Source of the DNA: Syngnathus acus
Lineage: Eukaryota > Chordata > Actinopteri > Syngnathiformes > Syngnathidae
NCBI RefSeq assembly: GCF_901709675.1
Contig: NC_051092.1
Span: forward strand, 9,380,491-9,444,490
Reading direction: 5' to 3'
Length of the DNA: 64,000 nucleotides
The first letter of the stretch is position 1; each line of letters starts with the position of its first letter. Shown here in pieces: positions 47,935 to 58,401 of this stretch. The translations under genes and the position numbers were made by a program. The notes beneath the pieces were generated by a model. It saw nothing but the letters and a program-made list of their open reading frames with translations, was not told the origin of the DNA and made no database searches.

Positions 47935-48135
47935 TGGTGGCATAGTTCAGGTGGTAGAGAGGTCACCTCTCAACCAGGAGGTTGGAGGTCAATGTTGAAG
48001 TATCCTTAAGCAAGACATTGAACCCCTGGTTGGTGCTGCCTCATCAGTAGATGAACGAGGAGACGGAGTTAAAGCACTCTGAGTACTTTGAAGGTAGAAA
48101 AGCTCTTGACAAGTGAAAGACCCTTTACCATGGCA
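47935..48135 (+). mobile_element. Second tRNA-derived SINE family, copy 1
   Basis: The head 'gtggcatagttcaggtggta' resembles tRNA box A and 'aggttggaggtcaatg' resembles box B. A body with 'aagcaagacattgaacccc' and an 'aaagcactctgagtacttt' stretch follows, typical of common fish SINEs. Diverged. Confidence 0.6.
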
Positions 48136-48809
48136 GTGAAGCAAGTACACACTTTGCTGAACAAAATCAGTATTGATAACATCCTTCTGCCATTACCATT
48201 GTGACTGTGACATACTCGTTCGTATATGTCCAAGCTTTCACTTATTGCGTATGTGCACCTCATTTCCGTAAATCCGTACGCGGAAACAAATACAAAAATA
48301 AGTTAGGTGAGGACAGTATTTCTGTAATATCTTCCGACTTCCGGGTCACCACAGTGACTAATGCTTATGATTTGTTTATAAGCCAGGTGCCTCTGACACA
48401 ACTCCCCCATTCTTTTTGATGAATAACCTTTTAAAATGAAAGGAAAAGTGAAAAGCATTATCATTGCTTTAAGCAACCTTCAGCTACCTGGCATTGACAA
48501 GTAGTTCTGCTGCCCACAGACACGCATTGATCGCCATGGCTGGCAGTTAATTATTGAATTTACTGGAGGGAATCATTCAATCAGATGTGTTTGAGTCAAG
48601 ACAAGACAAGGTAACCGATAGTAAATGTGAATGTATCTATAGACATGTACACCACTTTCATATGATTTATTAACCATGTTGATGACGTATTTCTATTTTT
48701 GTATATATATATATGTATATTTATTTTGATGTTGGTTTGATTTCTGTTTGCTTTTTCTAAATATAGTAATTGTTTATTATCTTTAATAGGGGGGGAAAGA
48801 GCTGGTGCA

Positions 48810-49050
48810 AGGGTGGAACACTGGTTAGCTTCGGCCTTCTTTGCATGTTTTCCCCAAGCCTGCATGGGTTTACTTCGGGTGCTCCGGTTTACTCCCACAT
48901 TCCAAATACATGCATGGTAGGCCGATTGAACAGTCCAAATTTTCCGTAGGTGTGATTATGAATGATTGTCTGTGTGTGCCCTGCCAGTTCAGGGTATATA
49001 TCCTCATGAGGGTCGCGGATCTGCTGGAGGTTATCCCAGTAGTCTTTAGG
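48810..49050 (+). mobile_element. tRNA-derived SINE, internally deleted
   Basis: Same family as 12,083 and 44,548. The head joins directly to 'cttcggccttctttgcatgt', so the box B region is lost. The 3' part 'catgagggtcgcggatctgc' is present. Confidence 0.6.
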
Positions 49051-49297
49051 CGGAAGGCATTAATCACAATTTATTATTTTTACTTTAACATAATTACACC
49101 AACGTTTTGTGCCCTCCTCTGTGATGTCATGTTGATCTAAACATAGCAATTAAGCCAACACTGTTTCTTCTTCTGGAAAAGTATTTTGTATTTAGCATTA
49201 ATAAATACAATTAAATTAAATGTTGGTTAAATCATTAAACCAACAAGTAAATATGTTGCTTCACAAGACATGTGTGCATGAACGTTCAAATACATAT

Positions 49298-49530
49298 CAA
49301 AGTCAAAGTCAAAGTCAGCTTTATTGTCAATCCCTTCATATGTCGAGACACACAAAGAAACCGAAATTCCGTTTCCTCTATCCCACGGTGACGAGACATA
49401 CAAGTAGACGACACAAAATAAAAACAAGAAGGCACAAACAATAAATAATACACAAAAAATAACAATATAAATAAAATGAGCGATGAATAAATAATAAACC
49501 AATAACCCAACAAATAAGAGGAGCAAAACT
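49298..49530 (-). mobile_element. LINE 3' UTR fragment
   Basis: Matches the 3' UTR part of the LINE end at 10,618-10,880 ('cgaaattccgtttcc', 'tatcccacggtgacgagaca', 'aaaaacaagaaggcacaaac'), but has no ORF2 tail. Confidence 0.7.
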
Positions 49531-50651
49531 GAGCCAGCATGCATATCATCACCTTCTTAAAACGATTGTCCATCCTTAATTAAATAGAGCCTTTAATTCT
49601 ACCCCTGAAGTGAAAATATTAATAAATATAATGAATTCACATTTAATAATTAAGTTTATAATAATTGAGTTGTAATTGACACCAAAGACATAAAATGCCT
49701 TCAAAGACCTATCGACCACACCCATAAGCAAGTTTTCCAAGACTGCCCGCCAAGCAGAAGAATGCAATACTCTGTAGTTGCTGTGGCCAGCAATTGCACC
49801 AGGTTTGTTCCATGCTGAAAAAAAAAAAAAAATGCAAAAAATAAATACCACACAGACTGTTAAAATGATGTCTGAATCATTTGTACATTGAACATTTGTT
49901 ATAAATGAAAAAGCAGATATAGAGCTGCAACTGAATGTTGTAATAAAAATCTGTCAGTAATTTAGCATTTGCGTAACACTGCGAGCTTCTACATCTGATC
50001 ATTTTAAAAATGACACATCTGTGAGGTCCAACAAATTTCAAGCTTATGAACTGGCTGTTTTTGTGTGACATACTAGGAGATACAAAGGAGGTCATTCATT
50101 TATAAAACCAAGTTTATAGTAAACATAAATTATATGCAAAGAGGCCCCTTGGAACGAGTGTGGAAATATAGTGACCCTCTCCATTATTGAAGGAGTCCAA
50201 CCCTGGCATCCAGTGAGCATCCAGATGTTCGAAATTTTTGAGAACCACTGCCACACACATAGAATTGATACAAAGTTCAAATGTATGACATATACAATTC
50301 TTCATGTGCAGAATCATATTAACTTTGTCAAAAATATTCTGTAAATTCCATAAACGTATTGTGTTCATTGTCTAAAGACATCTTACTGTACCTGGCAGAA
50401 TCACTTTGGTTTCTTGAGGGACTTCGCTGGCCTGCCCTGGCACTTTTCAAATAACCTGCTGCTGCTTTATGACTCCTTCATGGGATGAACCCTGCTTCCT
50501 AAAATAAACAGAAAGGAACATACACGCATACGCGCGCACACACACACCCACGCACACAGAACCTTTTTTTCTTTCTAATAAATAAATAAATGGACGGACT
50601 GGCTGGCTGGTGGTTGGGTGGACGGATAGACAGATGAATGAATGAACTAAT

Positions 50652-50661
50652 AAATAAATAA

Positions 50662-50735
<74 letters not shown>
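50652..50735. repeat. (GATA)n microsatellite
   Basis: About 18 units of 'gata/atag', bordered by 'aaat' units. Confidence 0.95.
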
Positions 50736-50737
<2 letters not shown>

Positions 50738-51197
50738 ATAAATATTGCTTTTGAGTTCAAAGATATACTACATAGCTTCAAAATAAGGGTTCCATTCTCA
50801 GTCAAATCCCAAATGTTGATCTCTGTCATCCATCTCGCTATAAGTAGCCATTACACTTTTACAGAAATCATAAATTCTGCTGTAAATGCTCTTTATGAAA
50901 AACACAGATTAGTATGTCGTATATTACCTTAATATGTCTCGCCAACCAACACAGATTTATGTACTACACACAAAAATCTTTATGGCAGCTATCTGACTCC
51001 CTAGATAACCGCCACAGGCTCTTTTTTAACTCAAGGCTGCCAAGCAATTGAAGTGTTTTTTGTTGCCCCGACACATGAAGGCAAGGCAAGGCAAGGCAAT
51101 AATTATACGGCACATTACATTCAGGAATTAACTGTGGTGAGTAGGATTCCTTGTCTTTTATTGATATTATTTTATATTTGATCGTATATATGTATAC

Positions 51198-51202
<5 letters not shown>

Positions 51203-51237
<35 letters not shown>
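51203..51237. repeat. (AT)n microsatellite
   Basis: A perfect AT run. Confidence 0.93.
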
Positions 51238-51239
<2 letters not shown>

Positions 51240-51894
51240 GGATTTTATATATACAAAATCAAATTTTTGTCTGACTGCCAATTTAATTGTGAATACACCA
51301 CTGTGTTTGGCTCATAAAGTTGTACATTTGAATATTAGTGCCTCACCAGGCATGATCACTGCATCATCAGAAATGTAAAAATACTCACACACATCATTGA
51401 GCAATATTAACTTTAATGTCAAATTGTATGTGCATATATTCTCCAGACAGATTAAGTATTCCACTAATACATATGTAGAGATGAATACTAAATGGTGCAA
51501 ACATGCCTAGCTAATTGATGACACTTTGAAATCAAGTGTACCCAAAAACCTTTTCAGACGCTATAATACGTAGTGTCCCTTTTCTCTCTTTGTGGTGTGT
51601 AAGTGCCTTCTTTCTGAAAAGGTTATATTTAATCACACTGAACCCGTCGACAAAAAGAAGTCTAACCGGTTTCTTGCAGTCATTAGGCCTTGGATAAGTA
51701 TCATTATACTGCTTAGGTGTTTACGGCACATACCTTTTTTGGCATAGTGGAGTGACCTTTAAATGTTTTTATTCCAATTTTTGTTTTGAAAATTTGAATA
51801 TGTCGTATGTAATCGTGGTGATGGGCCTACATGATGAAAGAAAGGGAAACATTTTTTTCGGTAAATGGGCTGTCACTTCCACAGTGTTTTTCTA

Positions 51895-52040
51895 CCTTGG
51901 TTATTTCAAGTGCTTCACACTCCCACCTCATATACCAACTGATGAGGGATTGGTATCTTGCTCAAGGACACTTTGACATGTAACCCCCAACTTGTGGGGC
52001 CAGGAGATGACCACTCTACCAGAGCCATGCTGCCGAGTCA
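51895..52040 (-). mobile_element. Second tRNA-derived SINE family, copy 2
   Basis: The reverse orientation of the 47,935 family: 'cttgctcaaggacac', 'acccccaacttgtgg' and 'gatgaccactctaccagagc'. It lies about 140 bp beyond the 3' end of the Ig-receptor reading frame. Confidence 0.55.
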
Positions 52041-52178
52041 TAAGCTCAATATCCCCTCTCCCCAAGTAAAAAGGAAAAATGCTAGCAATTAAGTGTAATA
52101 AAAAAACTGAGCGTTTGCTGGTGTTTCATTTCAAAATCAAGTGCTTACTTAAATAAAAAATATCATACAAAAAACACT

Positions 52179-53744
52179 TTAAGCAGGATTCAACTTTTCA
52201 GTACACTCAGAATCGACGTTCAATTTGACCTCCTTGTTTGTTTTCCGTGTGGAGCGTGAAGGTACTTGCTTTCTCCTCTGTATGTTTTTTGTCCTCTTCA
52301 TTACAATCACAGCAGCAACCAATCCAACCACCACGAGCCCCATTGCTACTGCGACAATAACAAACTCAGAAGTGCCAGATTGTTTTCCTGACAAAATCAA
52401 TTTGTTTTCCTGTTTGAAGATACATCGAGGTGTTTCATACCAGTATTGTCCATCGCCATAGTCAATGTTTAAGTCATCATATTCATCTATGTAATCATAG
52501 GCCCAATCTGCAGAGTTTATTTCGCCTAATGCAATGCACCAGTAAAAAACTCCGTCTGTCACACGAACATTAGACAGATTCAGTGAAAATTTGCCTTCTG
52601 ACAGAGACATCCTGCCTCTCAGATCTTCCGGGACTTCTATAGTCTTGTCATTGGAGTCGAGTATCAGCTTATGGTCACCTGCTGAGTCTTGGCGGAACCA
52701 AAGCACCCTCTTGGGATCCTCTTGGTCAACTTCACATTCCAGCAAGATGTTAGTACCTTCAGTACACAATTTTTCTTTGGCTTGCCTTTGAGGACAAAGA
52801 GATAGCGAGTACTGCAGGTAAAGTGTAGCCGCGACGCATGAATACTCGCCGCTGTGCTGGTGTGAAACGATGGGAATCACCAGCGAGTAGTCTTTCAATT
52901 GATCTGATATGTACATTTGATTGCTCCTCACGCCGCTAACGTTTATGTTCCCCAGTGGCGTCTCCCATAACTGGTTGCTACTTTTAAAGGGGCACGTCAG
53001 TTCCACTTTGTCCCCCACTGAGGCAAAGATTGTTCTCCTCTCACTGTGGACAGGTTGGTACATATTCTGAAAATTGCGACACTGAGTTCCATTGCTCACC
53101 ACGCAGTAAAATTGCTGTTTTTCCTTCATCAAGGTATTGTCCAGGAGGAGTAATGTCCCATTGTCTCTGACCGTCACAGTATCCCGCAGCTCACTCACCA
53201 GTGGGTCTAGTGACATACTTGTGTCTAAGAAGAGCTGGAGTCTGTACGGATGCTGTACGTCATAATACCAGCGCACAGACATTCCCTCCGTGACTCTGGA
53301 AGTACCGTTGCACAGCAGCTCAGTCTGGCCACCTCTTTCATCCGCGATGACCTTTTCGGCTTCAATCTCATCATCACAGACGACCAGCAGCTGGAAGTGG
53401 TGGCTGACCCGCATTCGGTTCTCCCAGCACTCTCTTCTATAAATCCCAGAGTCCGAGTGCGTGAGCTGACGGATCTGCAGCCCGAGCAGGTTTTTATGAT
53501 TGTTGATGTGGATGCGACCCCGGAGGTGAGCAGGAGGGGCGAAGGGCTCACTGTCATCTGAAGAGTTGGCAAGCAGCTGGTCTCCTTCTGGACCACGTCT
53601 ATAAACGACGATATAGTCTACGTCAAAACAATAGCCCAACTCAACGGTGGCGCCAACTGCTCTGATCGTAGGTTCTGACTCCTCACTGTTCCCCTGATGA
53701 AGCAGGAACAAAAGACAAATTTGGAGAAAAACAAAGAGACCCAT
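52179..53744 (-). CDS. Type I membrane protein with four Ig-like domains (single continuous ORF)
   Basis: I do not recognise a specific orthologue. The 521-aa frame starts with a signal peptide (residues 1-20). Four Ig-like domains follow, with cysteine pairs at about C39-C106, C135-C214, C251-C303 and C337-C403. In domain 1 the 'DSGIY' motif is followed by 'RREC', so the second cysteine is shifted from the usual Y-x-C spacing. Domains 3 and 4 have normal 'YSC' and 'YWC'. Residues 412-437 form a stalk rich in Asp, Glu and Tyr (eight tyrosines), a possible tyrosine-sulfation site. A transmembrane helix lies at about 460-482. The tail of about 39 residues is basic, without ITIM, ITAM or YxxL motifs. 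There are N-glycosylation sequons, for example 'NGT' and 'NVS'. Such genes normally have one exon per Ig domain, so an intronless frame is unusual. It is probably a leukocyte-type surface receptor. Confidence 0.8.
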   Translation of the reverse strand: MGLFVFLQICLLFLLHQGNSEESEPTIRAVGATVELGYCFDVDYIVVYRRGPEGDQLLANSSDDSEPFAPPAHLRGRIHINNHKNLLGLQIRQLTHSDSGIYRRECWENRMRVSHHFQLLVVCDDEIEAEKVIADERGGQTELLCNGTSRVTEGMSVRWYYDVQHPYRLQLFLDTSMSLDPLVSELRDTVTVRDNGTLLLLDNTLMKEKQQFYCVVSNGTQCRNFQNMYQPVHSERRTIFASVGDKVELTCPFKSSNQLWETPLGNINVSGVRSNQMYISDQLKDYSLVIPIVSHQHSGEYSCVAATLYLQYSLSLCPQRQAKEKLCTEGTNILLECEVDQEDPKRVLWFRQDSAGDHKLILDSNDKTIEVPEDLRGRMSLSEGKFSLNLSNVRVTDGVFYWCIALGEINSADWAYDYIDEYDDLNIDYGDGQYWYETPRCIFKQENKLILSGKQSGTSEFVIVAVAMGLVVVGLVAAVIVMKRTKNIQRRKQVPSRSTRKTNKEVKLNVDSECTEKLNPA

Positions 53745-55737
53745 GTTGCTTCACACGCGGTGTTTGTCACAGACTGAGATTTGTAGCGTCACTCAGTCTC
53801 TTATCAAGCATTCATCTCGAGTTGTCACTTTAGTCCCGCCTATGGGGAAAATATCCATTTCCTCCTCTTCAACATTCTTCCGTGACAAATTTTTTCCAAA
53901 CTTACCGGTACACAAATATTAATGATGTAATGCAGGAAGAACAGCACAAATGAAAACATATACACGCACGCTCACAAACACACTTTAAAAATTTTTACCA
54001 AGAAGGTCTGGAACAACCATCTTCTAATTGATTTCCAGTCAAAATGTTCCAGGCCATGAAATAAATACAGTACAAGAATATCAGCTATGTTGGATTACAA
54101 AATAATAAATACATTTTACAGTCAAATACATATTTGCAATGTTAGCAGTTAATATTCTGCTTTTGAACTATGACAAGTCAAGTCATGCGCAATTTAGCAG
54201 AATGAAGAAGCAATGTCTCCTTTCATTAAGTGCAACCTTGAAGAACAGGTTCAACCCAAAGAGTTGTTCCTGTGCCACTTTGGGGAGTGTTTCCTACTGT
54301 CAAACAACTCAGAGATTCTTTCATGTTGACACAGTGACAGACTTGTTCCATGTTGTTCATGTTCTGACAAGTGACTTCAGACAGTACTTAAAACTATTTG
54401 TGATAGTCAACACAAGGGTTGACCACTGTAACTTTTTGTACTTTGCAAAACAAGAATATTGCGATCGAGAAAAAATAGTTTCTATTGTAAAGTTCTCATG
54501 ATCAGTTGCAGATTTGTACTACACCACATTTACATTTTATCCTCTCAATCAGAGGATGTAAAGGGGATCAGAATTTTTTTGTGCAAAACAAATTCTATTT
54601 TAGAGCACTGTAGTTCAGGGCAGCGCAGTCCCCTTGTGGTTTCCTTGTTTGCCTCACAGTTGAAAGATTCTGAGTTTGAGCTCAGTTAAGTGTCTTGTCA
54701 CTTAAGGCTTTCTCGAGGGTCGAAAACATGCAGTCATTGGTAAATTGAAAACTCTAAATTGCCCCTTGGAATGAGCGTGAGTGGTTTCTATATGTGCCCT
54801 CCGACTGACTGGAAAACAGCTGCCATCAGCTACAACTCATATGCAACTCTAGTAAGGACCAGTGGTATAGAAAATAGATGAATGGATTTAATATTTCTAT
54901 CGTGTTGCTTGTGTTTAAAGCGATTTTACCTAGCAGAGCAAGAGAAGAAATTCAGAAGTGAAGGGTAGATTGTGATTACATGACTTGCTTCGAGCCTGCA
55001 CACAGGCAACGAATCTGTTGACAGATTGACTGCAAATGGGACGAGAGAGGATAACACTGTTTACAGGCCCTCATATTGCTTCATACCTCTAAGAAAGTTG
55101 TTTCCCTTGATTAAATTGTACAAATCAACTATACTGAACATCTTACATTTTATTGAACTGGCATATTCGTGCAGCCAACTCAGACCTCTCAAGATATTAA
55201 GCGTGAAAACAAAACACAGAAGTACTGACCTGTTTTCCTTCCAGGTAGTTCATCTGTTTACTTGAACATAATGAAGTCAGCCTCCCACTCAGCAGCAGTT
55301 CCCATGCTGCTAAGGGAACAGCTTGCAAAGCTGGTGATCAACCATCATGATCAAGCACCAACTGTGAGAAAACGCTACATGTGCTCCCACCAATTCAACT
55401 CCGGGCTGATTACCCAGAGTGTATTCATGGACACTCATGCTTCAGACGCACTAACTGCTCTTTGAGACATACATTTTTGCCAACATTCTTTTTACTAGAA
55501 CAATACTGGTTACATAGCGGCTTCAATTAAAAAAAAAGGGAAGTTGAGGAAGAAGAACCACAGCTATAGCAATGAGAGCAACAACAGCAATTAAAAAATA
55601 GAAATAATAATAAAATAAATCTGAACACTTAGTAATGAAAAATCACTGATAAAATCCATCCGTCCCTCCGTCTGTCCCTCCATCCGTCCTTCTGTCCCTC
55701 CGTCTGTTTGTTCATCCATCAATCCATGCATCTAAAA
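53745..55737. other. Intergenic stretch between the Ig receptor and the mterf2 upstream region
   Basis: No gene was seen apart from the eroded SINE at 54,617-54,886. Near 53,841 'ggggaaaatatcc' is loosely kappaB-like, upstream of the minus-strand Ig gene; this is weak. The open frame at 54,139-54,501 has no known domain. Confidence 0.4.
54617..54886 (+). mobile_element. Old, eroded copy of the tRNA-derived SINE
   Basis: It retains 'gtttgcctcacagttgaaag', 'ctctaaattgcccc' and a late 'gatgaatgg' tail. Much more diverged than the 12,083 and 38,050 copies. Confidence 0.5.
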
Positions 55738-55915
55738 CAGGGGTGCCAAACTCATAGTTTCCTTCGGAGGGCCATTAAGACTTTCAATGCCTTCAAGACT
55801 AGTACAAACTGTTCAAATATTTTAAAAAGATGGATGTAATACAATTTGATAGCAATATTTCAGTATGATGTGGTTGGCCGTATCTGGCCCCTGGGCCTTG
55901 AATTTGATACTTATG
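55738..55915. mobile_element. Short hAT-type MITE, 178 bp, 8-bp target duplication
   Basis: It starts 'caggggtgccaaactca' and ends '...gaatttgatacttatg', a degenerate inverted match. The 8-mer 'atctaaaa' flanks it at 55,730-55,737 and 55,916-55,923. It lies about 150 bp upstream of the putative mterf2 promoter. Confidence 0.8.
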
Positions 55916-56009
55916 ATCTAAAAGGTACTGTGCTGCCCTATTACAATATTTATTAGCATTATTGTTGATGTTAAAGTCAAACCTTTATAGAAAAATTTAA
56001 GTAGTAATT

Positions 56010-56036
56010 ATTATTATTATTATTATTATTATTATA
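56010..56036. repeat. (ATT)n microsatellite
   Basis: A short trinucleotide run between the MITE and the mterf2 promoter. Confidence 0.85.
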
Positions 56037-56054
56037 GTGTTATAGAACTGTAGT

Positions 56055-56187
56055 CGTCGTAAGCCAATCTAGCCGCTGATCTTGTGGCAGCCTGTAGTTG
56101 TCGCTGTTTCATATGAAAGAGAATAGAGTGGGGAATGACTTGCGGGAGAAGAAGTCGGAACGTCACATCCGCGTACCACAGCCGAAG
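56055..56187 (+). promoter_or_regulatory. Putative mterf2 promoter and 5' UTR exon
   Basis: A CCAAT box lies at about 56,064. A C/G-richer stretch follows and ends in a donor 'CCGAAG|gtaatg' at 56,187. The mterf2 coding exon begins with an acceptor 'ctacttcttcatag' ending at 57,244, so an intron of about 1.06 kb in the 5' UTR fits. The transcription start was not determined. Confidence 0.5.
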
Positions 56188-57273
56188 GTAATGTTTGCTT
56201 TACCCACTGTCATATTTACATAATTTTACATTGGTAGTTATCACATTTGCACTGGCAATTGCAGCATTTTCTGTTGTGCTTATGCTTCTAGCTCCAAGCT
56301 ACGTGTGCTAACAAAATCTTCCGTTGTGATCTGACGTGTGTGATTTTTTGAGGGGGATAAATGTCGTTTGTGCAAATACTAAAATTTAAATAACAGAGGT
56401 CAAATCAAACGGGGCACGGCGGTTCGCCCTTCAAAAATATCTTCCAACAACAAATTTGAATCTCGCCTGGTAAATATGTGACACACCAAAACATCCTGAC
56501 GAAAAGCTTCACAATGTTCTAATGAGGCTCACACTTAGGATAAATCTATTACTGCTTTAAAAATGCACTCGTCAACAGTACACATTTTCCTGCATGTAGA
56601 AAATCCCAACCAATTAGAGAAGGGAGATTTACAAATGGCATAAATAAATCGATAAGTACAGGTGAAAAATGCAAAGTTTAGGTTAATGAAATTAAAATCA
56701 CTTTTGGAACGTGTATACTGAATATCTAAAAAGAATTATTCACATCAGAATACTTGATAAGTTTAGGTAGTGAGAATGAATTATGTGGATTTTACAAACA
56801 AATCCTAAAATTCAAACAAAAATCTAACGCACGAAATTTCAATATTTACAAGACAACCATACAGTTTGAAACATGGTCAGATAGATCCTTTTCTGTTTTT
56901 TTTAATTGTAGATTTAAATAGTGGGTGTGATTTTAATTGTCTTGTAAAGGTTTCAGCGTTACAGTCAACTTAGTGCCTTTTGTTGAACTATAGTGTGATT
57001 TTAAGGTTGTTCTGGCATGCATTCATGCAGTTACCTGGTCGAATAATTGCAATTTATAATTTAAACGTGTCGAATATTCTGTGGCATTTCAACGTTATTG
57101 AATAAATGAGTCGTGTTTATATTCAATTTGAGTGATTCCCCCCGTTAAAACGATGTCTTATATCCATAGGATGATGTAATTTTTACTAAGGGGTCACAAA
57201 GGTGTTATTAGCATCTTGCTGATGTTTCCTCTACTTCTTCATAGGTGATCAGGACACGGCGTTGATTTCAGCA

Positions 57274-58401
57274 ATGTTGCGCCTCATCACCGCATCATTG
57301 TGCCTTCAATGTCACCGTGTGACATTTTTACCTTCAAGCTTCAGACCATGTGTGACCCTCAGCTCAGCAGAGAACCAACAGACTGTGGAGGCTCTGTATG
57401 ATCTCTCTGTTGACATCCAAAAGGTGAGAAAGCTTAAAAGCTGGGTCTTGCATCAGAATCCCGCATACACAAAGGAGGTTGCAGATTTATTAAAGGGCCT
57501 GGGTGCCTCAGGGAGCATCATTTCTCAAATCTTAACGGTTTACCCGGAGGCTGTTCTCTGCAATCCAGACCAAACACTTGCACAGAAAGAGCTCTGGACG
57601 TCAGTGTGTCCCAACCAGAAAGAGCTGGTTCGTATCATAGAAAAATTCCCAGCCTCCTTTTTCACCTCCTCAAGTCACCATGACAACCAGCGCAACAACA
57701 TCACTTATCTTCAGAGCTTAAACCTCAACAAGCGCATGATCACCAAGCTCATGGCCAGTGCCCCGCAGAGCTTCAGCCGTCCAGTGGAGCAGAACAAGGA
57801 CATGGTTCGCACCCTCCAACAGACCTACCGGGATCTGGGAGGAGATGAGGCCAACATGAAGATCTGGCTTCAGAAGCTGCTGAGCCAGAACCCCTTTGTG
57901 CTCCTCAAACCGCCTGAAGTGTTGAGGCAGAACATGCTCTTCCTGCAAGACAGAGGTTTCAGCACAGCAGAGCTCCTCTACCTCCTCTCCAAATTGAAGG
58001 GCTTTGTTATCGAGCTGAACCCGGACAGCATGCACCGCACCCTGAACTACTCCCAGGACATCTTGGGCTGCTCCGAGACAGAACTGCGAGACATTATTGT
58101 CAGCTGTCCGGCATTACTTTACTGTCCTGAAGATACTCTGGCTGAGCGCTTCCAGGGGCTCCTCCGGGCCGGAATCAGCATGCATCAAATTATTCAAACG
58201 CCGACTGTGCTGGAACTGACAACACAAATAGTTAATTATCGCATCCAGAGATTGAAGTCACGTGGTTATGACGTCAGGACTGCTAGTCTGGACGTTCTTA
58301 ATGGAACTAAGAAGGATTTTGAGGTGAGCTTCGAGAAACTACAGCTATGCAGTGCGAGACCACTGTTTAACCCTGTTGCTCCTTTAAAAGGAGATGACTG
58401 A
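57274..58401 (+). CDS. mterf2: Mitochondrial transcription termination factor 2
   Basis: MTERF2 (MTERFD3) is a mitochondrial mTERF-repeat protein that binds mtDNA and influences mitochondrial transcription. The frame runs through one exon and encodes 375 aa (human 385). The ATG at 57,274 is the first in frame after the splice acceptor at 57,244, and the first 30 residues resemble a mitochondrial presequence. Family signatures are 'SVDIQKVRKLKSWVL' near residues 45-60, 'GGDEANMKIWLQKLLSQNPF', 'LLSKLKGF', 'CPALLY' and the C-terminal 'RPLFNPVAPL'. These match MTERF2 closely and not MTERF1, 3 or 4. It is divergent from the Ig receptor gene and convergent with the DHFR-like gene. Confidence 0.96.
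   Translation: MLRLITASLCLQCHRVTFLPSSFRPCVTLSSAENQQTVEALYDLSVDIQKVRKLKSWVLHQNPAYTKEVADLLKGLGASGSIISQILTVYPEAVLCNPDQTLAQKELWTSVCPNQKELVRIIEKFPASFFTSSSHHDNQRNNITYLQSLNLNKRMITKLMASAPQSFSRPVEQNKDMVRTLQQTYRDLGGDEANMKIWLQKLLSQNPFVLLKPPEVLRQNMLFLQDRGFSTAELLYLLSKLKGFVIELNPDSMHRTLNYSQDILGCSETELRDIIVSCPALLYCPEDTLAERFQGLLRAGISMHQIIQTPTVLELTTQIVNYRIQRLKSRGYDVRTASLDVLNGTKKDFEVSFEKLQLCSARPLFNPVAPLKGDD

Noticed and set aside
57262-57273. Earlier non-ATG start for mterf2
   Set aside because: The frame is open from TTG at 57,262, but the first ATG at 57,274 gives the expected presequence.
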